Source: Clostridia bacterium | GTDB lineage: Bacteria; Bacillota; Clostridia; Lachnospirales; Anaerotignaceae | DNA length: 64,000 bases | Reading direction: 5' to 3' | Assembly: GCA_009929735.1 (NCBI GenBank) | Contig: RZZU01000007.1 | Location: 27,077 to 91,076, forward strand | Shown here: positions 29,366 to 37,075 of the stretch, piece after piece | How the letters are laid out: each line of letters opens with the position of its first letter | Numbering within the stretch: the first letter of the stretch is position 1 | Program-made: the position numbers and the translations under genes | Notes under the pieces: model-generated | Told to the model about the DNA's origin: nothing | Databases searched by the model: none | The model's input: the letters and a program-made list of their open reading frames with translations, nothing else

Positions 29366-30256
29366 TTAAAGAGAAGGTTCAGTCGTCTTCCAAAAAAGAT
29401 AATTGTTTTCAACAAACGCTTCGATTTTTCCCATATCGCAAAGGTAAGATAAATAGGAACGGATTGTGCTTCCTACCAGAACGTATTGCGCAGGATCCAT
29501 GGTTAGTGAAAATTTTTCAAAGATATTATGGAGAATGTCTTCAAAAAACTTTGGGGATGCACAAATTTGCAATAATTCATTGAGGATTTCAATTGTTTTT
29601 GCACGGTTCGTTTCAACCAATGGACGAATATCCGCTGTTGGCTCTGCGTGTGCAGGAATGAATAGAGTGCCCTCAAGCGTTTCGAGAAAATCAAGGGTTT
29701 TGAAATAAGCGGAAACATCATAATTAAAGCTGATATGATATTTGCTCAAAATGGTTTCGCTGAAAACAGAATCAGCGATAAAGTATACATTATCCGGTGT
29801 TTTTACTCCAATCATCTGCCAGAAATGACCGCCCAAAGGGAAAATTTCCATACCATCCGGAAGATTTGCCAGAGAAATATTCTGTGCTTTTGAAGGAGTT
29901 GCCATTAAAAATTTGCTTTTCAGTTTTTGAAATGGGTATCCACCATAAAGGAAAGAAGGCTCTAGAATAGGGTTTTCAATGACAGCGTTTTCCATTGGAG
30001 TGGAATATATGGGGCAATTCAGTCGATCCTGCAGCAGGGTATTTCCGCCGATATGGTCAGCATTGGAATGGGTATTGATAATCCCCATGAGTTTCCAGCC
30101 TTGCTGGTCAAGGATTTTTTGGATTTTTCGTCCTGCGTCCTTATCATTTCCGCTGTCAATCAGCCAGACATTTTCCGCTGAACTACGGTATACGCCTATT
30201 TTTGAGGGAGAGTTGATATAAAAAGTGTTTTCAGCAGCTTGAATTAATTCGTACAT
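29366..30256 (-). CDS. MBL-fold metallo-hydrolase
   Basis: 296 residues. The metal-binding motif is present as THSNADHIGGN (HxHxDH form, about 63-73), with a later GGHFWQM histidine, a DSVFSE acid residue, and PAHAEP. A C-terminal winged-helix-like segment is present. Such proteins hydrolyse thioesters or related compounds; substrate unknown. AAGGAGG precedes the ATG. The MATE gene follows 183 bases downstream. Confidence 0.9.
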   Translation of the reverse strand: MYELIQAAENTFYINSPSKIGVYRSSAENVWLIDSGNDKDAGRKIQKILDQQGWKLMGIINTHSNADHIGGNTLLQDRLNCPIYSTPMENAVIENPILEPSFLYGGYPFQKLKSKFLMATPSKAQNISLANLPDGMEIFPLGGHFWQMIGVKTPDNVYFIADSVFSETILSKYHISFNYDVSAYFKTLDFLETLEGTLFIPAHAEPTADIRPLVETNRAKTIEILNELLQICASPKFFEDILHNIFEKFSLTMDPAQYVLVGSTIRSYLSYLCDMGKIEAFVENNYLFWKTTEPSL

Positions 30257-30290
30257 AGAAACCTCCTTTTTAGTTACACATCGCTATGTT

Positions 30291-30322
30291 TTAAAAAAGC
30301 TGTTCCTGTTTTAGGAACAGCT
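30291..30322 (-). terminator. Minus-strand intrinsic terminator
   Basis: A perfect 10-bp stem AGCTGTTCCT/AGGAACAGCT (30298-30322) followed by six T on the minus strand. It would end a transcript coming from fba after a 330-base untranslated tail that includes the tandem repeats. Confidence 0.85.
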
Positions 30323-30345
30323 CAGACTTTAGAAAAACCATGGGA

Positions 30346-30477
30346 GTGACCCCCTCACTGCCCAAGACAGGGCAGACGGCGAAGCCGGCTTTTGCGAAGC
30401 AAAAGTGAGTGACCCCCTCACTGCCCAAGACAGGGCAGACGGCGAAGCCGGCTTTTGCGAAGCAAAAGTGAGTGACC
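30346..30477. repeat. Two perfect tandem copies of a 63-nt repeat
   Basis: Copy one is 30346-30408 and copy two 30409-30471; GTGACC begins a third at 30472. I see no difference between the copies. Each holds two small hairpins (CTGCCC...GGGCAG and CTTTTGCGAAGCAAAAG). Because 63 is divisible by three, the minus strand reads as a repeating 21-residue peptide, but there is no ribosome site. Flanking sequence at 30478-30520 resembles part of the repeat in the his operon. The rest of 30478-30649 has no gene. Confidence 0.95.
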
Positions 30478-30649
30478 TAAAACCCTTGTGGGTTTTTGAG
30501 GGAAAGCCGCCAAGATTTTGCAATGATTTGTTTTGCAGATGCGCAAAGACTATTCTACAGATTTCGTTGAAAATATTTTTCATAAAACCCTTTTGATGCT
30601 TGAAAAATAATTCTTCTGCATTCTTTAGTCAGCCAGAAAAACGCATTGC

Positions 30650-31597
30650 TTAGTCCATTGAATTGGTAGAACCAATTACATTTTTAATTTTGTCATCTAC
30701 CAATGCTTGAATCAGCTCTCGTGCGGCACCAAGATAGCCACGAGGGTCAAAAGCGGAGGGGTTTTCGCCAAAGGATTTGCGAACTGCCGCCGTCATTGCC
30801 AAACGAATGTCTGTGTCCATATTGATTTTGCAAACCGCCATTGCGGAGGCTTTTCTGAGCATTTCAGCAGGAATTCCCTTAGCACCCGAAATATTACCGC
30901 CAAATTCGTTGCACATCGCAACACAGTTTTGGTCTACGGAAGAAGCACCGTGCAAAACAATAGGATAGTTATGGAAGCCTTCTGCCTCTAATTTTTTTGT
31001 AATGGTTTCCAGACGGTCAAAGTCCAGTTTTGCTTCGCCTTTAAATTTATAAGCACCATGGCTTGTTCCAATGGCAATTGCCAAGGAATCTACGCCGGTA
31101 CGTTTTACGAAATCAACTGCCTGATCAGGGTCAGTATAAGTAGCATGAGCGGCATCAACCTTTACATCGTCCTCTACACCTGAAAGCTTACCCAATTCAG
31201 CCTCCACAACAACCCCTCTGGTATGGGCATATTCTACGATTTCCTTTGTTTGAGCCACATTTTCCTCATATTCCAAGTGGGAACCGTCAAACATGACTGA
31301 GGTGAAGCCATATTCAATGCAGTCCTTGCAAATTTGAAAATCAGAACCGTGATCCAGATGCAGAGCAATGTCCAAGCCTGTTTCCTCAACAGCCGCATCT
31401 ACCATAGCCTTTAAATATTTGGGGTGCGCATATTTTAACGCACTTTTGGAAACCTGAAGAATAACGGCGGAGTTCTGAGCCTTAGCCGCCTCAACTACAC
31501 CTTGAATAATTTCCATATTGTTAATATTAAATGCGCCGATGGCATAGCCGCCTTGGAAAGCTTTTTCAAACATTTTTTTTGTTGTAACCAACGCCAT
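30650..31597 (-). CDS. fba: Class II fructose-1,6-bisphosphate aldolase
   Basis: 315 residues. Zinc and catalytic motifs: HLDHGSDF (about 83-90), GVVVEAELG, IGTSHGAYKF, and IVLHGASSVD. It splits fructose-1,6-bisphosphate into DHAP and glyceraldehyde-3-phosphate in glycolysis. The ATG at 31597 has AGAGGTG six bases upstream; an in-frame GTG nine bases earlier lies within that site. A consensus promoter precedes it. The untranslated tail contains the 63-nt repeats. Confidence 0.94.
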   Translation of the reverse strand: MALVTTKKMFEKAFQGGYAIGAFNINNMEIIQGVVEAAKAQNSAVILQVSKSALKYAHPKYLKAMVDAAVEETGLDIALHLDHGSDFQICKDCIEYGFTSVMFDGSHLEYEENVAQTKEIVEYAHTRGVVVEAELGKLSGVEDDVKVDAAHATYTDPDQAVDFVKRTGVDSLAIAIGTSHGAYKFKGEAKLDFDRLETITKKLEAEGFHNYPIVLHGASSVDQNCVAMCNEFGGNISGAKGIPAEMLRKASAMAVCKINMDTDIRLAMTAAVRKSFGENPSAFDPRGYLGAARELIQALVDDKIKNVIGSTNSMD

Positions 31598-31650
31598 ATT
31601 ATACACCTCTTTCTTTTTTTTGTTTACAAATGATTGTTTCCTGTACTAAA

Positions 31651-31679
31651 ATTATAATACGGTACTTAGGCTGTGGCAA
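31651..31679 (-). promoter_or_regulatory. Promoter of fba
   Basis: On the minus strand TTGCCA (31679-31674) and TATAAT (31656-31651) are separated by 17 bases, about 54 bases before the start codon. Confidence 0.8.
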
Positions 31680-31748
31680 GATAATTTGAGTGAGAATAAC
31701 GCCTTTTATGGCAAGAAAAACAATTATTCAAGAATGGGGTGAAGCGTT

Positions 31749-32207
31749 TTGAAAAATATCTTAGTTTTTTTGGGTGTTTTGGGTTTTGATTTGGGAACCA
31801 AAAAATGGGCGGATTTGAAATTACCGCTGGGTAAGCGAAAAAAGGTATCCAAAAATCTACTGTATTTCCAGCACATAAAAAATTCCGGAATGGCATATCA
31901 TAAGCTTACAGGGAAAAAGAATTTAATTCTCTTTATTACTGGAGGATTAACAGCTGTGTATAGTATTTTGTTTTTTGGGGCGTGTTTTGGCAAGAAAGAT
32001 GCTAAAAAATATGGCGTTCCTCTGGCGATAACCTTAGGCGGCGCTTATGGAAATTTTTTGGAAAGATGGAAAAAGGGCTATGTAACCGATTTTATTTATA
32101 TCAAAAAGGGAAAGAATGCCCCGATTTTCAATGTTGCGGATGCTTCGTTGTTGCTTGGCGCAATTTCGGTCGTAATCACATCTTTCATAGAAACGGAAAA
32201 AAAGTAG
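31749..32207 (+). CDS. LspA-like membrane protein (signal peptidase II family)
   Basis: 152 residues with four hydrophobic segments. The LspA landmarks are present: an early DLGTKKW, HIKNSGMAY, GGAYGNFLER, then VTDF and FNVAD, which carry the two catalytic aspartates of lipoprotein signal peptidase. The usual GNxxDR has become GNFLER, an Asp to Glu change beside the active site. It may be a divergent or second signal peptidase II. The start is a TTG at 31749 with GGGG about eight bases upstream; no better start is in frame. Confidence 0.75.
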   Translation: MKNILVFLGVLGFDLGTKKWADLKLPLGKRKKVSKNLLYFQHIKNSGMAYHKLTGKKNLILFITGGLTAVYSILFFGACFGKKDAKKYGVPLAITLGGAYGNFLERWKKGYVTDFIYIKKGKNAPIFNVADASLLLGAISVVITSFIETEKK

Positions 32208-32218
32208 ATGTTTTCCTA

Positions 32219-32247
32219 TTGATGTATTGCGAAATGCGTTGTATAAT
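32219..32247 (+). promoter_or_regulatory. ssrS: Promoter of 6S RNA
   Basis: TTGATG at 32219-32224 and TATAAT at 32242-32247 with a 17-base spacer, starting transcription near 32255. Confidence 0.75.
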
Positions 32248-32254
32248 GTAAATA

Positions 32255-32445
32255 CAAATTCCTGAAGTGTGCGAGAGCTTACCATTTTTGAACCTACACA
32301 ATTGACTCGGGATTCCTATACGCGAAAGTTATGTCAGGCCCCAAGATAATTCCCTTTGGGCAGGGGAAGGCAGATACTTTGGCTGCGGTAACCCACCTGG
32401 CTTAGGCTAGGTGTCACGCGGTAAGAACGGCACTTTGGGTTTTTT
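32255..32445 (+). ncRNA. ssrS: 6S RNA
   Basis: About 190 bases. The ends form a long closing stem: CCTGAAGTGTG near the 5' end pairs with CACTTTGGG near the 3' end, and CTTACC pairs with GGTAAG further in. A large open central region lies between, and TTTTTT closes the molecule. Size, closing stem and strong own promoter match 6S RNA, which mimics an open promoter and binds sigma-A RNA polymerase in stationary phase. Identification is from pattern, without a covariance search. Confidence 0.8.
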
Positions 32446-32491
32446 ATTTTAAAGATATAAGCAAATGAAAATTGTTATAGAATGTTTTTTT

Positions 32492-32525
32492 GGCTGAGTC
32501 GATTTTATTTAGACTCAGCTTTTTT
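32492..32525 (+). terminator. Second intrinsic terminator after 6S RNA
   Basis: GCTGAGTC (32493-32500) pairs with GACTCAGC (32512-32519), followed by six T. Probably a backup terminator. Confidence 0.8.
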
Positions 32526-32610
32526 GTTTGGTTAAGAGGCGTAAATCATTAAAACTTTATTCTGCTTATTTTTATGTCTGCTTTTTTATTGACAGTATTT
32601 CAGAAGGCTT

Positions 32611-32651
32611 AAAAAATTGCACCATATTAGATTTTTTCTAATATGATGCAA
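32611..32651 (-). terminator. Terminator of ridA
   Basis: A 15-bp stem with one mismatch (32617-32631 with 32637-32651) followed by six T on the minus strand, 57 bases past the ridA stop codon. Confidence 0.9.
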
Positions 32652-32707
32652 TAAAAAGAGCGCTCTCTGTGTATAAGCTTTGTTTTTTGAGGAAAATTGT
32701 GTAAACC

Positions 32708-33085
32708 TTATTTCAACAGTGCAATTACTTCAACTTCGCACAAAACATTTTTGGGAAGTGTTTTTACTGCAACGCAGGAACGTGCGGGTTTATTCGTAAA
32801 ATATGTGCCATAAATTCCGTTAAAAACAGCAAAATCAGCCATATCTGCCAAAAAGCAGGTGGTTTTAATTGTATCAGCAAAGGTTAAACCATTTGCTTCC
32901 AAAACAGCACTAAGATTTTTCATAACCTGTTCTGTTTGACCTTCGATTGTTGTTGCCACCACATCGCCAACAGCAGGGTCAATGGCAATCTGACCGCTTG
33001 TGAAAAGGAAACCGTTTGCAGACATTGCCTGAGAGTAAGGGCCGATTGCTGCGGGTGCTTTCTCTGTGCTTGTTACTTTAATCAT
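32708..33085 (-). CDS. ridA: RidA family reactive intermediate deaminase
   Basis: 125 residues. RidA proteins hydrolyse 2-aminoacrylate and related enamine/imine intermediates released by PLP enzymes. Family features: APAAIGPYSQA near the N-terminus, FTSGQIAIDP, the substrate-binding arginine in PARSCVAVKTLP, and a terminal CEVEVIALL. The ATG at 33085 is eight bases from GGAGG; two upstream ATGs in frame are too close to that site. Confidence 0.94.
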   Translation of the reverse strand: MIKVTSTEKAPAAIGPYSQAMSANGFLFTSGQIAIDPAVGDVVATTIEGQTEQVMKNLSAVLEANGLTFADTIKTTCFLADMADFAVFNGIYGTYFTNKPARSCVAVKTLPKNVLCEVEVIALLK

Positions 33086-33214
33086 AATCATTACCTCCAA
33101 GTGTTTTTATGGTTTTCACGAGCTATTGGAAGGAAATTGCCCTTGAAGTGGTAAAAACCCCTTCAAGAACAGAAAAAATCCTTATAGCCTTGACCTTATT
33201 ACGGTGATAGTTCT

Positions 33215-33243
33215 ATTTTATCTCAAAGACATTTTTTCGTCAA
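33215..33243 (-). promoter_or_regulatory. Promoter of ridA
   Basis: On the minus strand TTGACG (33243-33238) and TAAAAT (33220-33215), 17-base spacer; the untranslated leader is about 120 bases. The rest of 33086-33393 holds a weak hairpin (33143-33166) and nothing else. Confidence 0.7.
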
Positions 33244-33393
33244 TGTGTTTTTCTCACATACAGAAGGTTTATTTATTTTTTGTGAATTGCATATTTTTCT
33301 ATTCCCTTTTTCCCCTCTTTCGGGTAAAATGAAAATAATGCGTATTTTTATTGAAATGAACTATTTACAATAGATAGAAAGGAATTTACTTTA

Positions 33394-34986
33394 ATGAGTA
33401 TTTTGGAAGAAATCCAAAGAAGGCGGATTTTCGGTATTATTTCTCACCCGGATGCCGGTAAAACAACTTTAACCGAAAAGCTTCTACTTCATGGCGGGGC
33501 AATTCGTGAGGCAGGGACTGTAAAAGCAAGAAGAAATGCAAAGTTTGCGAAAAGTGACTGGATGGAGATTGAAAAACAGCGTGGCATTTCTGTTACTTCC
33601 TCCGTCATGCAGTTTGAATACAACGGAAAGGTTGTATCCATTATGGATACCCCTGGGCATAATGATTTTGGCGAGGATACCTACCGCATTTTAACCTCTG
33701 TTGACAGTGCCGTAATGGTGATTGATGCGGCGAAGGGCGTTGAGACGCAGACAGTAAAGCTTTTTAAAGTTTGCAGTATGCGAGGAATTCCTATTTTTAC
33801 GTTTATTAACAAGCTGGATCGGCAGTCAAAGGATCCTTTGGAATGTATGGCGGATTTGGAGGATGCTTTAGGGCTGCCTTCAACTGCTGTGACATGGCCA
33901 ATTGGGAATGGGCTTACCTTTGAAGGTATTTATGATAGGCTGGGAAATAAGGTATTTTTGTACCGCCAAAAAAGCGGCATGATTGAGCTTGGGGCAAATG
34001 GAGTTTTCGGCGATGCGCTGGAGGGAGTGATTTCCCAAGCAAATTTAGATATTTTGCGTGAGGAAATGGAGCTTTTGGATGGAGCCGGCAACAGCTTTGA
34101 CTTACAGGCAATCAAAGAAGGCAAGCTCTCTCCTGTGTTTTTCGGTTCAGCACTGGTAGATTTTGGAATAACGCCGTTTTTAAAGCATTTCTTAGAATGG
34201 GCGCCTGCTCCAGGGGCAAGAAAAACGACCACAGGCGAAGTGAAGCCGACAGATGAATTTTTCAGCGGCTTTATTTTCAAAATTCAGGCAAATATGAATC
34301 CTGCCCACAGGGATAGATTGGCGTTTTTGCGTATCTGCTCGGGAACCTTTACCAGAGGCATGACGGTAACCCTATCCAGAACGGGAAAGCAGATGAAGCT
34401 GAGTCAATCTACACAGCTGATGGCAAACGAACGAGAAACCCTAGAAACTGCGGTTGTCGGGGATATTATCGGTATTTATGACAGCGGAAATTATCAGATT
34501 GGGGATACCTTGACAGATACAAAAGAAAAGCTGTTTTTCGAGCCTTTACCAACCTTCCCGCCGGAATTATTTATGCGTGTGCATCCTGTAAACTCCTTAA
34601 AGGCAAAGCAGTTTCAAAAAGGGGTGCAGCAGCTGGCGCAGGAAGGGGCAATTCAAGTTTACCGTAATGATTTTAATGACATTATTTTGGGTGCAGTTGG
34701 ACAATTGCAATTTGAAGTGTTTGAATACCGCCTGAATAATGAATACAATTCGGAAATTCGTATGGAAGCTTTGGATTACAACGTTGCACGTTGGGTAAAC
34801 CCTGCATCCGTTGGAGATATAAAAGACCATCTGGTGGCAAGAAGCACACTGGTGTATGACCGTTTTGAGCGACCGATTTTGCTTTTTGCAAATCAATATA
34901 CCTTAAATAATTTTATGCAGAAAAATCCCGATATAGAGCTTTGGGAGGCACTAAACGTGGACGACAGCGAATACCAAGAGGTATAA
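33394..34986 (+). CDS. prfC: Peptide chain release factor 3
   Basis: 530 residues. A translational GTPase that recycles RF1/RF2 from the ribosome. G1 motif SHPDAGKTTLTEKLL (about 17-31), the switch region with RGISVTSSVMQF typical of RF3, G3 DTPGHNDFGEDTYR, and G4 NKLDRQ. The C-terminal RF3 domain follows. Length is normal. Its AAAGGAA site stands 7-8 bases before the ATG. Confidence 0.96.
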   Translation: MSILEEIQRRRIFGIISHPDAGKTTLTEKLLLHGGAIREAGTVKARRNAKFAKSDWMEIEKQRGISVTSSVMQFEYNGKVVSIMDTPGHNDFGEDTYRILTSVDSAVMVIDAAKGVETQTVKLFKVCSMRGIPIFTFINKLDRQSKDPLECMADLEDALGLPSTAVTWPIGNGLTFEGIYDRLGNKVFLYRQKSGMIELGANGVFGDALEGVISQANLDILREEMELLDGAGNSFDLQAIKEGKLSPVFFGSALVDFGITPFLKHFLEWAPAPGARKTTTGEVKPTDEFFSGFIFKIQANMNPAHRDRLAFLRICSGTFTRGMTVTLSRTGKQMKLSQSTQLMANERETLETAVVGDIIGIYDSGNYQIGDTLTDTKEKLFFEPLPTFPPELFMRVHPVNSLKAKQFQKGVQQLAQEGAIQVYRNDFNDIILGAVGQLQFEVFEYRLNNEYNSEIRMEALDYNVARWVNPASVGDIKDHLVARSTLVYDRFERPILLFANQYTLNNFMQKNPDIELWEALNVDDSEYQEV

Positions 34987-34993
34987 CATTTTA

Positions 34994-35028
34994 CGGGCGA
35001 ACTTTTTATAGGTTCGCCTGTTTTTTTG
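34994..35028 (+). terminator. Terminator of prfC
   Basis: CGGGCGAAC (34994-35002) pairs with GTTCGCCTG (35012-35020), followed by seven T. Confidence 0.9.
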
Positions 35029-35250
35029 TACAGAAAAAGATTTTGCGGATAAATGAAAAGAGTTTCGAGGTTATGGAACAAAATTCTATTTTTTACGTCA
35101 AATTTATTTTGTTGTGGAGTTTTAATTTATGGAAACTTTATGTGGCAGAAAATGAATGGAAAAAGCACATTTCAAAAAAATGTTTTTGATTCTCAATGCA
35201 ATCTATATTATGATGTTGGTATTGACAAGAAGAAACGGAGGTGATCAAAA

Positions 35251-35892
35251 ATGGCGAAGGAAGCGGCGGAAGAGCAAGGGAGCAACTCTTTAATTTCCAG
35301 AGCAAAGCAGGGGGATATGGCGGCGTTTGAAGAGCTGATTTTGCAGCATGAAAAAACTGTTTATAACGTTGCACTCAGAATGATGAACCATAGCGAGGAT
35401 GCCAGAGATATTTCCCAGGAAGTATTGATTAAGGCGTTCCGAAATATCGCCAATTTTGACGAACGCTCAAGCTTTTCTACATGGCTCTATCGAATTACGG
35501 TAAATACCTGCATAGATGAGATGAGAAAACGGAAAGGAAAGCAAAGCCTTTCTTTGGATAATGAGCTTGAGGACGATGAAGGTACTTGGAAGCGTGAGAT
35601 TGCGGACGACGGTGATACGCCCGAAGAAAGCCTGATGCGAAAAGAGGAAAAAAGTGAATTATTAATGGCGTTGGAAACGATTTCTCAGGATTACAAAACC
35701 GTGTTTATTCTAAGGGATATGCGAGGGCTTACCTACGAAGAAATTGCCGACATTACGGGGCTAGCATTAGGAACGGTGAAATCCAGAATTTCACGTGCCA
35801 GAAATTACATAAAACAAGAAATCTATAGAATGTGGGAACGAAACGGTACTGAACCTCGTCAAAAAAACAGAAAGGAGGGGGAAAATCCATGA
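35251..35892 (+). CDS. ECF-type RNA polymerase sigma factor (SigW-like)
   Basis: 213 residues. Region 2 (YNVALRMMNHSEDARDISQEVLIKAF) and region 4 (ILRDMRGLTYEEIADITGLALGTVKSRISRAR) of the sigma-70 family are intact, with no region 3. The gene has an AAACGGAGGTGATC ribosome site and overlaps the anti-sigma gene by four bases. Such pairs usually control envelope stress responses and their own operon. Confidence 0.94.
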   Translation: MAKEAAEEQGSNSLISRAKQGDMAAFEELILQHEKTVYNVALRMMNHSEDARDISQEVLIKAFRNIANFDERSSFSTWLYRITVNTCIDEMRKRKGKQSLSLDNELEDDEGTWKREIADDGDTPEESLMRKEEKSELLMALETISQDYKTVFILRDMRGLTYEEIADITGLALGTVKSRISRARNYIKQEIYRMWERNGTEPRQKNRKEGENP

Positions 35893-36872
35893 GCTGTGAA
35901 AAATGCAGAGAATTATTGTGGGATTATTTGGAAAATGAATTAACGAAGGAAGATGCCGATTTTGTAGCGGCACATTTCATGCAATGTGAAAGCTGTCAGA
36001 AGGAAGCCGATCAAGTGAAAAAAATCATGGATTCCTTGAAAAACCTTCCTGAGGAGGAATTGCCTGAGGGGTACCATGAGGAATTTATGGAGAAATTGGC
36101 ACAAGAAGAGAAGGTAAGCCCTTTATTTGTTCAGAAAAAGCCTCGATATAAATGGAAACAATTCAGCCTTGTAGCGGCGGCAGTTTTGCTTGTGGCGGTG
36201 ATAGGCGGTGGTCAGGGCATTTTAAATTTGCGTGAAAATCAAAATGAAATGACTGAAAAAATGGTCAACGACAAAAAAGAAGATACCAGCGATGCTGCTG
36301 TTGAATATTCAATTACTTCACAAGGGGAAGGGATGCTTGATTTGGCGCCAGAGTTTCAGCAAACAGAAAAGGCGGCGCCTCCCGATACAGGACTTGTGGG
36401 GCAGGCAAAACAAAATGGCATTTCGCAGGAAGCGATCCCCCAAGAGGAACAAAAGGCGGCACAGAATGTCCAGGAGGAATTGCCTAAAATGACGGTAAGC
36501 CGGAAGGCGGAGGTGGACATAGACACGGACATTCTTCAGGATGAGGCGGCACCCGAATTGGAACAGGCAGAAACAAGAAGTATGTTATTTGCGCAAAATG
36601 ACAGCGGAGAAGACTCGCAAGCACAGCAAGAAGTCATACTGACAGTTGTACGTAAAGATGGAGTGTTGGACAGCATTAGGGATTTGGCCGTTTCCCTTGA
36701 AGGGGACGAAGTGGAACAAGCTTTGGAAGATTCCATAAAGGTTTTTGTGCCTTTCGATCACGCCGACGATTTCATGGACGGCTTAAGGAAGTTGGGCGAA
36801 ACCCGCTCTATGGAAGAAGCTTTCGAAGAAACGGAAATTGTTTTTTTTGAAGTAACACTGGAAACAGAATGA
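35889..36872 (+). CDS. Anti-sigma factor with zinc-finger domain and large extracytoplasmic region
   Basis: 327 residues. The N-terminal anti-sigma zinc finger has Cys3, Cys6, His29, Cys33 and Cys36 (HFMQCESC). One membrane helix lies about 96-113 (FSLVAAAVLLVAVIGGG), and the long outer part is Glu/Gln-rich. It ends in a folded-looking segment from about 245 (VILTVVRKDGVLDSIRDLA). It should hold the preceding sigma factor at the membrane. The outer domain is larger than in the RsiW type and may be the sensor. Confidence 0.85.
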   Translation: MSCEKCRELLWDYLENELTKEDADFVAAHFMQCESCQKEADQVKKIMDSLKNLPEEELPEGYHEEFMEKLAQEEKVSPLFVQKKPRYKWKQFSLVAAAVLLVAVIGGGQGILNLRENQNEMTEKMVNDKKEDTSDAAVEYSITSQGEGMLDLAPEFQQTEKAAPPDTGLVGQAKQNGISQEAIPQEEQKAAQNVQEELPKMTVSRKAEVDIDTDILQDEAAPELEQAETRSMLFAQNDSGEDSQAQQEVILTVVRKDGVLDSIRDLAVSLEGDEVEQALEDSIKVFVPFDHADDFMDGLRKLGETRSMEEAFEETEIVFFEVTLETE

Positions 36873-36877
36873 TTGAA

Positions 36878-36916
36878 AACGCTTTTTTCTAATGAAATAG
36901 GGAGAAGCGTTTTTTT
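36878..36916 (+). terminator. Terminator of the sigma/anti-sigma operon
   Basis: AACGCTT (36878-36884) pairs with AAGCGTT (36905-36911), extended by weaker pairs, followed by a T run. Confidence 0.8.
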
Positions 36917-37017
36917 ATTATGTAGATATGAAAAGAAACGGAAAAATATCAAGTTGCATAAAAAATTTGAAAAAAAGAAAGAGGTTTCGGCGGAGATGAT
37001 GAACTTTAACGTTCTAC

Positions 37018-37046
37018 TTGACTAAAGTGGTAAACTGATATAAGAT
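37018..37046 (+). promoter_or_regulatory. Probable promoter of the histidine operon
   Basis: TTGACT at 37018-37023 and TAAGAT at 37041-37046, 17-base spacer. The leader before hisZ is only about 20-25 bases, so no T-box or attenuator fits between. Confidence 0.6.
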
Positions 37047-37075
37047 TAAAGTAAATTGACGTATGGAGGTGCGAC

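Noticed and set aside
30346..30477. CRISPR array
   Set aside because: The copies are directly adjacent with no spacers and no cas genes are present.
30329..30583. 84-codon minus-strand frame with a repeating 21-residue peptide
   Set aside because: It arises because the DNA repeat is 63 nt long. No ribosome site precedes the start, and the repeat looks like RNA or DNA structure.
36917..37075. T-box or attenuator ahead of the histidine operon
   Set aside because: The promoter lies only about 30 bases before hisZ, and no T-box sequence or terminator stands between.
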